Shown piece by piece: positions 41,729 to 50,381 of a stretch of DNA of 51,808 nucleotides; within the stretch, counting starts at the first letter, position 1; every line of letters begins with the position of its first letter. Both the position numbers and the translations under genes were made by a program. The stretch comes from Bradyrhizobium sp. RD5-C2 (GTDB lineage: Bacteria > Pseudomonadota > Alphaproteobacteria > Rhizobiales > Xanthobacteraceae): assembly GCF_019972155.1 (NCBI RefSeq), contig NZ_BOVL01000019.1, positions 51,597 to 103,404 of the forward strand. The letters are read 5' to 3'. The notes beneath the pieces are model-generated. The model was not told the origin of the DNA, made no database searches, and was given only the letters and a program-made list of their open reading frames with translations.

Positions 41729-43075
41729 ATGCCTCCTTCAAGATTTGCAGTCCCTGCCGAAGTCCCCGGTCTCGCGGCGCGCCGTATCGCGGCCGACATC
41801 CTCGATGGCGTGCTGCACAAGCACCGCACGCTCGACGATCAACTCGACGGCGCCGGCGCGCATCCCGGGCTGAAATCGCTGGCCGATCGCGACCGCGCGC
41901 TGATGCGCCGGCTGGTGTCGACCATCCTGCGCAAGCTCGGCACGCTCGGCCATCTGCTGTCGCGGCTGCTCGACCGCGGCGTCCCGACCGATGCCCCGCG
42001 CGCGCAGAGCGCGCTGCTGATCGGCGCGGCGCAGATCCTCTGGATGGATGTGCCTGACCATGCCGCGGTCGATCTCTCGGTGCGGCTCGTGCAGTCGGAC
42101 CGCCGCGCGGCGAAATATGCCGGGCTGGTCAACGCCGTGCTGCGCCGCTGCGCGCGCGAGGGCCAGGGCCTGATCGACGAGATCAGCCCGCAGACGCTGG
42201 ACCTGCCGCAATGGATGCTGGCGCGCTGGAACGCGCATTACGGTGAAGCCACCGCGCGCGACATGGCGCTGGCGCTCGGCCACGAGCCGTCGCTCGATCT
42301 CACGGTGAAGTCGGACGCGCCGCAATGGGCGAGCCGCCTGCATGGCGAGATCCTGCCGACGGGAACCGTGCGCACGCTGCTGCAGGGTTCCGTCACGATG
42401 CTGCCGGGCTTTGCCGAAGGCCAATGGTGGGTGCAGGACGCTGCCGCAGCCCTCCCGGTGCGCCTGTTCGGCGACATCAAGGACAAGGCGATCGCCGATC
42501 TCTGCGCGGCGCCCGGTGGCAAGACCGCCCAGCTCGCACTGGCCGGCGCACGCGTCACCGCGGTCGACCGCTCGCCGGCGCGGGTCGCGCGGCTGCGCGA
42601 CAACCTCACGCGGCTGGAGTTGCAAGCCGAGACGGTTGTCGCCGACGCCGCCGAATGGCCGGCGGAGGCCGCGAGCTTTGACGGTATTCTGGTCGATGCA
42701 CCCTGCACCTCGACGGGAACCATCCGCCGCCATCCAGACGTCGCCTGGCTGCGCCAGGAAGGCGACATCGCCGCATTGACGGCGCTGCAGAAGCGGCTGC
42801 TGCATAAGGCCGCCAATCTGCTGAAGCCCGGCGGTACGCTGGTCTACTGCACCTGCTCGCTGGAGCCGGAGGAAGGCGAGCACGCGATTGCCGCGCTGCT
42901 GGCGAGCGAATCAGGCCTGCGCCGTGCGCCGGTCGAGAAGGACGAGGTTGCCGGCCTCGCCGACATCATCACCGCAGACGGCGATCTGCGTACCCTGCCC
43001 AGCCATTTGCCCAACGCCGACCCGCGGCTCGGCGGGCTGGACGGTTTTTACGCCGCCCGGCTGGTCAAATCCTGA
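41729..43075 (+). CDS. RsmB/NOP family RNA (cytosine-5-) methyltransferase
   Basis: A 448-residue protein. An N-terminal NusB-like helical domain (about 12-140) is followed by a SAM-dependent methyltransferase domain. SAM loop: DLCAAPGGKTAQLA. Catalytic cysteines lie in VDAPCTSTGTIRRHPDV and YCTCSLEPEEGE. It probably forms m5C in 16S rRNA (C967-type, as RsmB) in the cytoplasm. No strong ribosome site is seen before the ATG, so the start could shift slightly. The heparinase gene follows. Confidence 0.92.
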   Translation: MPPSRFAVPAEVPGLAARRIAADILDGVLHKHRTLDDQLDGAGAHPGLKSLADRDRALMRRLVSTILRKLGTLGHLLSRLLDRGVPTDAPRAQSALLIGAAQILWMDVPDHAAVDLSVRLVQSDRRAAKYAGLVNAVLRRCAREGQGLIDEISPQTLDLPQWMLARWNAHYGEATARDMALALGHEPSLDLTVKSDAPQWASRLHGEILPTGTVRTLLQGSVTMLPGFAEGQWWVQDAAAALPVRLFGDIKDKAIADLCAAPGGKTAQLALAGARVTAVDRSPARVARLRDNLTRLELQAETVVADAAEWPAEAASFDGILVDAPCTSTGTIRRHPDVAWLRQEGDIAALTALQKRLLHKAANLLKPGGTLVYCTCSLEPEEGEHAIAALLASESGLRRAPVEKDEVAGLADIITADGDLRTLPSHLPNADPRLGGLDGFYAARLVKS

Positions 43076-43116
43076 TTTTAAACTTCAGTCTTCTAAGCTC
43101 GAAGTGATTCGCGCGG

Positions 43117-43156
43117 TATCAAGAGGGCATCTTGGATATCAAGAGGGTGTCTTGGC
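43117..43156. repeat. 20-bp tandem repeat upstream of the heparinase gene
   Basis: TATCAAGAGGGCATCTTGGA (43117-43136) is followed directly by TATCAAGAGGGTGTCTTGGC (43137-43156), with three mismatches. It may be an operator or slippage product, 56 bp before the GTG start. Confidence 0.7.
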
Positions 43157-43212
43157 CGCGTTTCCGGATTAAATAAGGATTCGTTGAAAATTCCCTCCCC
43201 GCAAGGTTAGGC

Positions 43213-44964
43213 GTGTCGGTCGCTCAAAGCAGACGCATCTCGACGCTGATTGCTGGCCGCTTTGCCCGCAGCATAATGGCGCGCGCCAGCGGGAGCACGG
43301 TTGCGCTGTCGCGGCTCTGGCCCGGCCGCACCGACCGGCTGATCATCGCGCCGCATGACCTCCGCACCGCCGACGCCACCCGCGCGGCCGAGATATATGC
43401 CGGGCGATTCGTTTTCGCCGGCAAGATCGTCACCTGCCACGGCCGCTCGATCTTCGATCTCGAACCGCCGTCGGAGGATTGGGAAGCCGCCCTGCTCGGT
43501 TTCGGCTGGCTGCGCCATCTGCGCGCCGCCGACACCGCGCTGACCCGCGCCAATGCCCGCTCGCTGGTCGACGACTGGATCTCCAACCAGGCCCGCAAGC
43601 GGCCGCTGGAGCGGCGCGCCGACGTGCGCGCGCGGCGGGTGATCTCGCTGTTGTCGCAGGCGCCATTGGTGCTCGGCGACACCGACGGAAAATTCTACCG
43701 CAAATATCTGCGCGGGCTGGCGCGCGAGATCCGCTATCTGCGCCACTCCACGCTCGACAATGACGGCGTGCCGCGCCTGCAAGTCCTGATCGCGCTGTGC
43801 TACGCCTCGCTCTGCCTCGCCAACCAGGCGCGCAACATCAAGTCCGCCACGCGCAGGCTGTCCGACGAATTGCAGCGCCAGATCCTGCCCGACGGCGGCC
43901 ACATCTCGCGCAGTCCCGGCGCGCTGGTCGAATTGCTCAGCGATCTCTTGCCGCTACGGCAGACCTTTGCTGCACGAAATATCGCGCCGCCGCCGGCGCT
44001 GCTCAACGCCATCGACCGCATGATGCCGATGCTGCGCTTCTTCCGGCACGGCGACGGCAGCTTCGCGCTGTTCAACGGCATGAGCACCGCGCCCTCCGAC
44101 CTCGTCGCGACGCTGCTCGCCTATGACGACACCCGCGGCGTGCCGATGTCGAGCATGCCGCATAGCGGCTTCCAGCGCCTCGATGCCGGCAACACCACCT
44201 TGATTATCGATACCGGTCCGCCGCCGCCGGCCAGCGTCAGCCAGGATGCACATGCGGGCTGCCTGTCGTTCGAGCTGTCCTCCGGGGTGAGCCGCATCGT
44301 CGTCAATTGCGGCATGCCCAACACCGGGCGCGACAATTGGCGGCCGTTCGCACGCTCCACCGCGGCGCATTCGACGCTGACCTATCGCGATACCTCGTCG
44401 TGCCAGTTCGTCGAGCTGTCGGCGATGAAGCGGCTGTTGCGCGGCGCGCCGGTCACCAGCGGGCCGAGCAATGTCGAGAGCTACCGCGAGGCCATCCCCG
44501 GCGGCGATGTGCTGACCGCCTCGCATGACGGCTATCTCTCACGCTTCGGCGTGATCCACCGCCGCGTGCTGATGATCGCCCAGGACGGCACCCGGATGGA
44601 GGGCGAGGACTCGCTGTCGCCGGCACCTGGCGGGCGCATCAAGGGCAGCGAGGCCGATTTCGCGCTGCGATTCCATCTTCACCCCTCGGTGAAGGCGAGC
44701 CGGCTGTCGGACGCCCGCGGCGTGATGCTGGTGCTGCCCAACCGCGACGTCTGGACCTTCGAGGCGCTGGACGACAAGGTCGATCTCGAGGACAGCGTGT
44801 TCCTGGCCGGCAATGACGGCCCGCGCCGCACCTCCCAGATCGTGATCCGGCAGGACGCAAGGCAGGCCGCCGCCATCCGCTGGAGCTTCGTGCGCTCCTC
44901 GACCTCGGCCACCGCGACCAACGCCCGCCGCAACGCCCGCCGCGAGCCGGAACTACCGCTGTAG
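43213..44964 (+). CDS. heparinase II/III family protein
   Basis: A 583-residue protein. A helical (alpha/alpha-toroid-like) N-terminal part (about 60-300) is followed by the heparinase II/III C-terminal beta domain (about 310-560) with SFELSSGVSRIVVNCG and RPFARSTAAHSTLTYRD. A GTG start at 43213 fits the alignment-like N-terminus, although no strong ribosome site precedes it. Family members are polysaccharide lyases acting on uronic-acid glycans; in Rhizobiales this gene is conserved beside purH, and its real substrate is unknown. No classical signal peptide is obvious. Confidence 0.85.
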   Translation: MSVAQSRRISTLIAGRFARSIMARASGSTVALSRLWPGRTDRLIIAPHDLRTADATRAAEIYAGRFVFAGKIVTCHGRSIFDLEPPSEDWEAALLGFGWLRHLRAADTALTRANARSLVDDWISNQARKRPLERRADVRARRVISLLSQAPLVLGDTDGKFYRKYLRGLAREIRYLRHSTLDNDGVPRLQVLIALCYASLCLANQARNIKSATRRLSDELQRQILPDGGHISRSPGALVELLSDLLPLRQTFAARNIAPPPALLNAIDRMMPMLRFFRHGDGSFALFNGMSTAPSDLVATLLAYDDTRGVPMSSMPHSGFQRLDAGNTTLIIDTGPPPPASVSQDAHAGCLSFELSSGVSRIVVNCGMPNTGRDNWRPFARSTAAHSTLTYRDTSSCQFVELSAMKRLLRGAPVTSGPSNVESYREAIPGGDVLTASHDGYLSRFGVIHRRVLMIAQDGTRMEGEDSLSPAPGGRIKGSEADFALRFHLHPSVKASRLSDARGVMLVLPNRDVWTFEALDDKVDLEDSVFLAGNDGPRRTSQIVIRQDARQAAAIRWSFVRSSTSATATNARRNARREPELPL

Positions 44965-44978
44965 GACAGACCCTAGAC

Positions 44979-45114
44979 CGTCATCCTGAGGAGCCGCGAA
45001 GCGGCGTCTCGAAGGATGCACGGCCCGGCTGGTGGCCGTCGACCCTTCGAGACGCGCGGAGCCTGTCATCGGGTCGCGCTTCGCGCGGACCCGTTGGCGC
45101 TCCTCAGGGTGACG
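44979..45114. repeat. large compound palindromic repeat (GTCATCCTGAGGAGC type)
   Basis: Outer ends CGTCATCCTGAGGAGC (44979-44994) and GCTCCTCAGGGTGACG (45099-45114) pair with one mismatch. Inner arms CGTCTCGAAGGATGC and the mirrored ACCCTTCGAGACG also pair, as do GGGTCGCGC / GCGCGGACCC. It sits between co-directional heparinase and purH genes. Confidence 0.8.
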
Positions 45115-45207
45115 GGGATAGATTCCCGGGAATCGGCCCCGGAGACCGGTTTCGTACCGTACAAAACCATGCTACCCGGCTGCCTTAACAGCCAGGGATT
45201 TTCTGAT

Positions 45208-46800
45208 ATGACTGAACAGCTTCGCCGCGTGACCCGCGCTCTGTTGTCCGTTTCCGACAAGACCGGACTGATCGATTTCGCCAAGGCGCTTTCCGACCAT
45301 GGCGTCGAGCTGGTGTCGACAGGCGGCACCGCCAAGGCGATCGCGGCGGCCGGGCTGAAGGTCAAGGACGTCTCCGAGCTCACCGGTTTCCCTGAGATGA
45401 TGGACGGCCGGGTGAAGACGCTGCATCCGAAGGTGCATGGCGGCCTGCTCGCGATCCGCGACAACAAGGAGCACGCCGCCGCGATGGCCTCGCACGGCAT
45501 CGCGCCGATCGACCTCCTGGTCGTCAATCTCTATCCATTCGAGGCCACCGTCGACAAAGGCGCCGGCTTCGAGGAGTGCATCGAGAACATCGACATCGGC
45601 GGTCCCGCGATGATCCGCGCCGCGGCCAAGAACCATGACGACGTCGCCGTGGTGGTCGAGGCGAACGACTATTCTGCTGTTCTCGACGAGCTCGCCGCGC
45701 ACAAGGGCGCGACCTCGCTCGGTCTGCGCCGGCGGCTCGCCGCCAAGGCCTATGCCCGCACCGCGGCCTATGACGCCGCGATCTCGAACTGGTTCGCCGT
45801 GCAGCTCGACACCAAGGCGCCGGATTTCCGCGCCTTCGGCGGCAGACTGATCCAGTCGCTGCGTTATGGCGAGAACCCGCACCAGACCGCTGCGTTCTAT
45901 GCCACGCCGGAGAAGCGGCCGGGCGTTGCGACCGCACGCCAGCTGCAGGGCAAGGAACTGTCCTACAACAACATCAACGACACCGACGCGGCCTATGAAT
46001 GCGTCGGCGAGTTCGACCCGCAACGCACCGCGGCCTGCGTCATCGTCAAGCACGCCAACCCCTGCGGCGTCGCCGAGGGTCCGGATCTTGCGACCGCCTA
46101 TGCCCGCGCGCTCGCCTGCGATTCCACCTCGGCCTATGGCGGCATCATCGCGGTCAACCGCAAGCTCGATGCGGACGCCGCGCGCGCCATCATCGGCATC
46201 TTCACCGAGGTGATCATCGCGCCCGATGCGACCGAGGAGGCGATCTCGATCATCGCCGGGCGGCGCAATCTGCGCCTGCTGCTCGCGGGCGGCCTGCCGA
46301 ACGCGCGCGCGCGCGGCCTCACCGCCAAGACGGTTGCCGGCGGCCTCTTGGTGCAGAGCCGCGACAATGCCGTGGTCGAGGACATGAATTTGAAGGTCGC
46401 CACCAAGCGCGCGCCGACCGACGCTGAGCTGCGCGACCTCAAATTCGCCTTCCGGGTGGCAAAACACGTCAAGTCGAACACCATCATCTATGCCAAGGAT
46501 CTCGCGACCGTCGGCATCGGCGCCGGCCAGATGAGCCGGGTCGATTCCGCGCGCATCGCCGCGCGCAAGGCGCTGGATGCGGCGGCCGAGCTGAAGCTCG
46601 CCGAGCCGCTGACCAAGGGTTCGGTGGTCGCCTCGGACGCGTTCTTCCCGTTCGCCGACGGCATGCTCGCCTGCATCGAGGCCGGCGCGACCGCGGTGAT
46701 CCAGCCCGGCGGCTCGATGCGCGACGACGAGGTGATCAAGGCCGCCGACGAACACGGCATCGCCATGGTGTTCACCGGCGTGCGGCACTTTAGGCATTGA
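45208..46800 (+). CDS. purH: bifunctional AICAR formyltransferase/IMP cyclohydrolase
   Basis: PurH, 530 residues, catalyses the last two steps of purine synthesis, using 10-formyl-THF. An N-terminal MGS-like IMP cyclohydrolase domain (about 10-150: ALLSVSDKTGLIDFAKAL, STGGTAKAI, RVKTLHPKVHGG) is followed by the transformylase domain with VIVKHANPCGVAEG. The ATG at 45208 begins MTEQLRRVTRALLSVSD; an upstream reading overlaps a palindromic repeat. The protein ends FTGVRHFRH as in the family. Convergent with the UMF1 transporter gene. Confidence 0.97.
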   Translation: MTEQLRRVTRALLSVSDKTGLIDFAKALSDHGVELVSTGGTAKAIAAAGLKVKDVSELTGFPEMMDGRVKTLHPKVHGGLLAIRDNKEHAAAMASHGIAPIDLLVVNLYPFEATVDKGAGFEECIENIDIGGPAMIRAAAKNHDDVAVVVEANDYSAVLDELAAHKGATSLGLRRRLAAKAYARTAAYDAAISNWFAVQLDTKAPDFRAFGGRLIQSLRYGENPHQTAAFYATPEKRPGVATARQLQGKELSYNNINDTDAAYECVGEFDPQRTAACVIVKHANPCGVAEGPDLATAYARALACDSTSAYGGIIAVNRKLDADAARAIIGIFTEVIIAPDATEEAISIIAGRRNLRLLLAGGLPNARARGLTAKTVAGGLLVQSRDNAVVEDMNLKVATKRAPTDAELRDLKFAFRVAKHVKSNTIIYAKDLATVGIGAGQMSRVDSARIAARKALDAAAELKLAEPLTKGSVVASDAFFPFADGMLACIEAGATAVIQPGGSMRDDEVIKAADEHGIAMVFTGVRHFRH

Positions 46801-46918
46801 CGTCATTCCGGGGCGCGCGAAGCGCGAACCCGGAATCCATTCATCCGCGGAACAATGGATTCCGGGCTCATCGCTGCGCGATGCCCTCAGGTGCGCAATT
46901 GCGCACCGGGGAATGACG
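46801..46918. repeat. palindromic repeat, family E3, with nested palindrome
   Basis: It begins CGTCATTCCGGGG and ends CCGGGGAATGACG. Inner arms GGAATCCATT / AATGGATTCC pair, and a perfect 18-bp palindrome GGTGCGCAATTGCGCACC (46890-46907) is inserted in the right half. It starts at the base directly after the purH stop and lies between convergent genes. Confidence 0.85.
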
Positions 46919-46922
46919 ACGG

Positions 46923-48305
46923 TTAGTTACTCCTGACCTTCGCCAGCAACACCAGCCCGACCACGAAAAACCCGACCAGCACCGCCATGCCGTATTTCTG
47001 GCTCGCGGTTGCTGCCGTGATCGCGCCGATCAGCAGCGGGCCGATGAACGACGTCACCTTCCCGGTGAGCGCGAACAAGCCAAAATACTGCGCGATGCGA
47101 TCCTTCGGCGCGAGCCGGATCAGCAGCGAGCGCGAGGCCGCCTGCAACGGCGCGCCGGTGGCGCCGATCAGGCAACCGAGCACGATGTAGGCGCGCTCGG
47201 CGGCGCCCGCGAACAGCGGGCCGCCAGGCACCGGCGGCGCGACCGGGATGAACAAGATGGAATCCTTGTTCACGGTGAGGATCACGACGATCGCAAACAG
47301 CAGGATCACGAGGCTGCCGGTGATCACGCGTTTCGGTCCGAACGCATCGTCGAGCTTGCCGCCGAGCCAGCCGCCGAACGTCCCGGCAACTGCCAAGATG
47401 ATGCCGAAGGTGCCGATCCGGATCGTGTCCCAGCCGAACGTGCCGGCGGCATAGATGCCGCCGAACGCGAACAGCGAGACCAGCCCGTCGGTGTAGATCA
47501 TGTTCGCCAGCAGGAACCGCGCCAGCGACTTCTGCTTCGGCAGGCTGACCAATGATTCCCTGAGCTCGCGCAGACCTTCGCCGAGCGCCTCGCGCATCGG
47601 CCGTTTCGCCGGATAGTCCGGCGTGAACAGGAACATCGGCGTCACGAAGATGATGAACCACAGCCCGGTCAGCGGCCCGGTGATGCGATCGCCTTCATGC
47701 ATGACGGGATCGAGACCGAACAGCGGCGTGAAGCCGAACAGCGTGCGGCCGGTCTCGGCATTGGCGGCAAGGAAGCCGAGCACCAGCACAAGGCTCAGGA
47801 TGCCGCCGACATAGCCGGTGGCCCAGCCGGTGCCTGACAGCCGCCCGATCCGGTCGGGCGGCACCAGCGTCGGCATCATCGCATTGTTGAAGACGGTCGC
47901 GAACTCGACGCCGACGCTGGCGATCGCGTAGGCGAGCAGCAGCATTGGGATGATGTCAGGGTTGCCGGGCTTGCCGATCCACATCGCGCTCGCGCCGATC
48001 ACCAGCAGCGCGCCGAAAACCGCGATCCATGGCTTGCGCCGGCCGCTGGCATCGGCGATCGCACCCAGCACCGGCGACAGCAGCGCGATCGCAAGTCCCG
48101 CGGCCGCTGTGGCAAAGCCCCACAGCGCCTGCCCGCTCGCGGCATCGGGCGCGATGAAGCTCGCGAAATAGGGCGCGAACACAAAGGTCGTGATCAGCGT
48201 GAAATAGGGCTGCGCGGCCCAGTCGAAGAAGATCCAGCTGACGACCGCGGCGCGACCCGGATAGGTCTTCGCATGTTCAGTCCCCGTCTGCATTATTGCC
48301 GTCAT
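46923..48305 (-). CDS. UMF1-type MFS transporter
   Basis: A 460-residue polytopic protein of the UMF1/Atg22-like branch of the major facilitator superfamily: VVSWIFFDWAAQPYFTLITT near the N-terminus, IADASGRRKPWIA as loop motif, FATVFNNAMMPTLVPPDRIG, and 11-12 helices. Substrate unknown; amino-acid or metabolite export is typical speculation. Two in-frame ATGs (48305, 48293) are possible. It is divergent from the gamma-glutamyltransferase gene, whose start is about 110 bp away. Confidence 0.87.
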   Translation of the reverse strand: MTAIMQTGTEHAKTYPGRAAVVSWIFFDWAAQPYFTLITTFVFAPYFASFIAPDAASGQALWGFATAAAGLAIALLSPVLGAIADASGRRKPWIAVFGALLVIGASAMWIGKPGNPDIIPMLLLAYAIASVGVEFATVFNNAMMPTLVPPDRIGRLSGTGWATGYVGGILSLVLVLGFLAANAETGRTLFGFTPLFGLDPVMHEGDRITGPLTGLWFIIFVTPMFLFTPDYPAKRPMREALGEGLRELRESLVSLPKQKSLARFLLANMIYTDGLVSLFAFGGIYAAGTFGWDTIRIGTFGIILAVAGTFGGWLGGKLDDAFGPKRVITGSLVILLFAIVVILTVNKDSILFIPVAPPVPGGPLFAGAAERAYIVLGCLIGATGAPLQAASRSLLIRLAPKDRIAQYFGLFALTGKVTSFIGPLLIGAITAATASQKYGMAVLVGFFVVGLVLLAKVRSN

Positions 48306-48418
48306 CGCGAAACATATTCCCCAACTCGAACCACAGGCAGGCTTTTGCCGCTTCAATCCGTTCCCATATAGCATGGGCCGGTTTGCTGATACGGCGATGA
48401 ACAGGGCAGGACATTTCG

Positions 48419-50164
48419 ATGGCGCTGACAGCAACGATGTCGCGACGGCTGTTTGCCGCTCTCCTGGTGATCGGCATCGCGACACCGGCCTTAGGCCAGG
48501 TGCAACGTCGCGCTTACGAGCCCTCCGCCAACAATACGCTTCAAAGCATTCACGCCGAACACGGCATGGTGGTGGCGCAGGAGAAGCTCGCGGCGCGGGT
48601 CGGCACCGACATCCTGCGGCAAGGGGGCAACGCCGTCGACGCCGCGGTCGCCACCGGCTTTGCGATGGCGGTGACCTATCCGCGCGCCGGCAATATCGGT
48701 GGCGGCGGCTTCATGGTGATCCATCTCGCCGGCCGCAATGAAGACGTCGCAATCGACTATCGCGAAACCGCGCCGCAGGCCGCGACGCGCGACATGTTCC
48801 TGAATGCCGACGGCAAGCCCGATCCGGACAAGTCGCGCAATTCCGCGCTCGCGATCGGCGTACCCGGCACGGTTGCCGGTCTCGCGTTGGCGCTGGAGAA
48901 ATACGGCTCCGGCAAGTTCACGCTGGCGCAGATCATCAAGCCGGCCATCGACCTCGCCCGCGACGGCTTCATCGTCACCGACGATACATCGGACACGCTG
49001 TCGGATATGTATCGCCGCATGTCGCGCTGGCCCAATTCAGCCAAGACGTTCTCGCATGCCGACGGCACGCCGCTGCATGAGGGCGACCGCCTGATCCAGG
49101 GCGATCTCGCCGGCGTGCTGACCGCGATCGCCGAGCAGGGACCGCGCGGCTTCTACGAGGGCGCGGTCGCCGAGAAGCTCGTCGGCGGAATCAAAAATGC
49201 CGGCGGCATCCTCACGCTCGAGGATCTGAAGGCCTACCAGCCGGTGATCCGCAGCCCGATCCGCGGCACCTATCGCGGCTACGATATCGTCTCGATGCCG
49301 CAACCTTCTTCCGGCGGTGTCGTGCTGCTGGAGATCCTCAACATCCTCGAAGGCTTTCCGATGTCGGACATGAAGCAGGGCTCGGCGGCCTCGCTGCATG
49401 TCATGATCGAGGCGATGAAGCGGGCCTATGCCGACCGCGCCCGCTATCTCGGCGACCCTGCCTTCGTCGACGCGCCGACGCAATTGTTGATCGACAAGGA
49501 TTATGCCGCCAGGCAGCGCGCCACCATCGACCTCGCCCGCGCCACGCCCTGGACCGATGTCCGGAACGCCAAGCAGCCGCACGAGGGCGACAACACCACG
49601 CATTATTCGGTCGTCGATGCCGGCGGCAACGCCGTCAGCAACACCTACACGCTGAACTTCCCCTACGGCGTAGGCCTGGTCGCCGACGGCACCGGCGTGC
49701 TGCTCAACAATGAGCTCGACGATTTCACCGCGGCGCCCGGCGCCTCCAACGCCTTCGGCCTGGTCGGCTTCGAGGCCAATCTGCCGGGGCCCGGCAAGCG
49801 CCCGCTGTCATCGATGTCGCCGACCATCGTGCTCAAGGACGGCAAGCCGGTGCTGGTGACCGGGTCGCCGGGCGGCAGCCGCATCATCTCCGCGGTGACG
49901 CAGATCATCGTCGACGTCGTCGACTACAAGATGGACATCGCAGCCGCGGTCGCCGCACCCCGCATGCATCATCAATGGCTGCCCGACGAAGTCCGGATCG
50001 AGCGCGGCTTTCCCGACGAGGTGCTCGCCGAACTGCGCGCCAAGGGCCACAAACCGGTCGAGCCGCTCGGCTACTCCTCCGCGAACTCGATCGTCGTCAC
50101 GACCGGCGGTCTGCTCGGCGCGCCCGATCCGCGCACGCGCGGCTCCGAGGCTGCAGGATACTAG
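48419..50164 (+). CDS. ggt: gamma-glutamyltransferase
   Basis: A 581-residue Ntn-hydrolase precursor, exported by a Sec signal (about 1-26, ending ATPALG) and self-cleaved in the periplasm. The new N-terminal nucleophile is Thr393 in GDNTTHYSVVD. The large-subunit motifs GGNAVDAAVATGFAMAV and YRETAP and the small-subunit GSPGGSRI are intact. It degrades glutathione and transfers gamma-glutamyl groups. AGGACA precedes the ATG. The stop TAG is supplied by an E2 repeat. The neighbouring transporters could handle products, but this is inference. Confidence 0.95.
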   Translation: MALTATMSRRLFAALLVIGIATPALGQVQRRAYEPSANNTLQSIHAEHGMVVAQEKLAARVGTDILRQGGNAVDAAVATGFAMAVTYPRAGNIGGGGFMVIHLAGRNEDVAIDYRETAPQAATRDMFLNADGKPDPDKSRNSALAIGVPGTVAGLALALEKYGSGKFTLAQIIKPAIDLARDGFIVTDDTSDTLSDMYRRMSRWPNSAKTFSHADGTPLHEGDRLIQGDLAGVLTAIAEQGPRGFYEGAVAEKLVGGIKNAGGILTLEDLKAYQPVIRSPIRGTYRGYDIVSMPQPSSGGVVLLEILNILEGFPMSDMKQGSAASLHVMIEAMKRAYADRARYLGDPAFVDAPTQLLIDKDYAARQRATIDLARATPWTDVRNAKQPHEGDNTTHYSVVDAGGNAVSNTYTLNFPYGVGLVADGTGVLLNNELDDFTAAPGASNAFGLVGFEANLPGPGKRPLSSMSPTIVLKDGKPVLVTGSPGGSRIISAVTQIIVDVVDYKMDIAAAVAAPRMHHQWLPDEVRIERGFPDEVLAELRAKGHKPVEPLGYSSANSIVVTTGGLLGAPDPRTRGSEAAGY

Positions 50165-50256
50165 AGCTTGATCCGGACCGGTACGGCCGCGCTAGCGCAA
50201 AGTGCGAAGCGGTTTTGCCGCGGCAAACGCGAAGCGTTTGCGCCGAGATCATCCTC
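50161..50256. repeat. dispersed repeat, family E2 (expanded copy)
   Basis: It begins CTAGAGCTTGATCCGGACCG and ends GAGATCATCCTC, with an extra inner palindrome (GGCAAACGCGAAGCGTTTGC, 50222-50241). It provides the stop codon of ggt (50162-50164). The remaining gap to 50381 has no supported gene. Confidence 0.75.
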
Positions 50257-50381
50257 AAACTAAAGACCTAGAGGGCAAACGCGGCTTTGCCCGGCCTGCA
50301 ACATCGCGATAGATTGGCGGTCCGCGCAACTCCGGCCGCGGATCGCAAACAGCCGGTGAATGATTTCTCCGGGGAACGCGC

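Noticed and set aside
45172..46806. 544-codon open frame on the minus strand
   Set aside because: Antisense to purH, which has full family motifs; the antisense translation has none.
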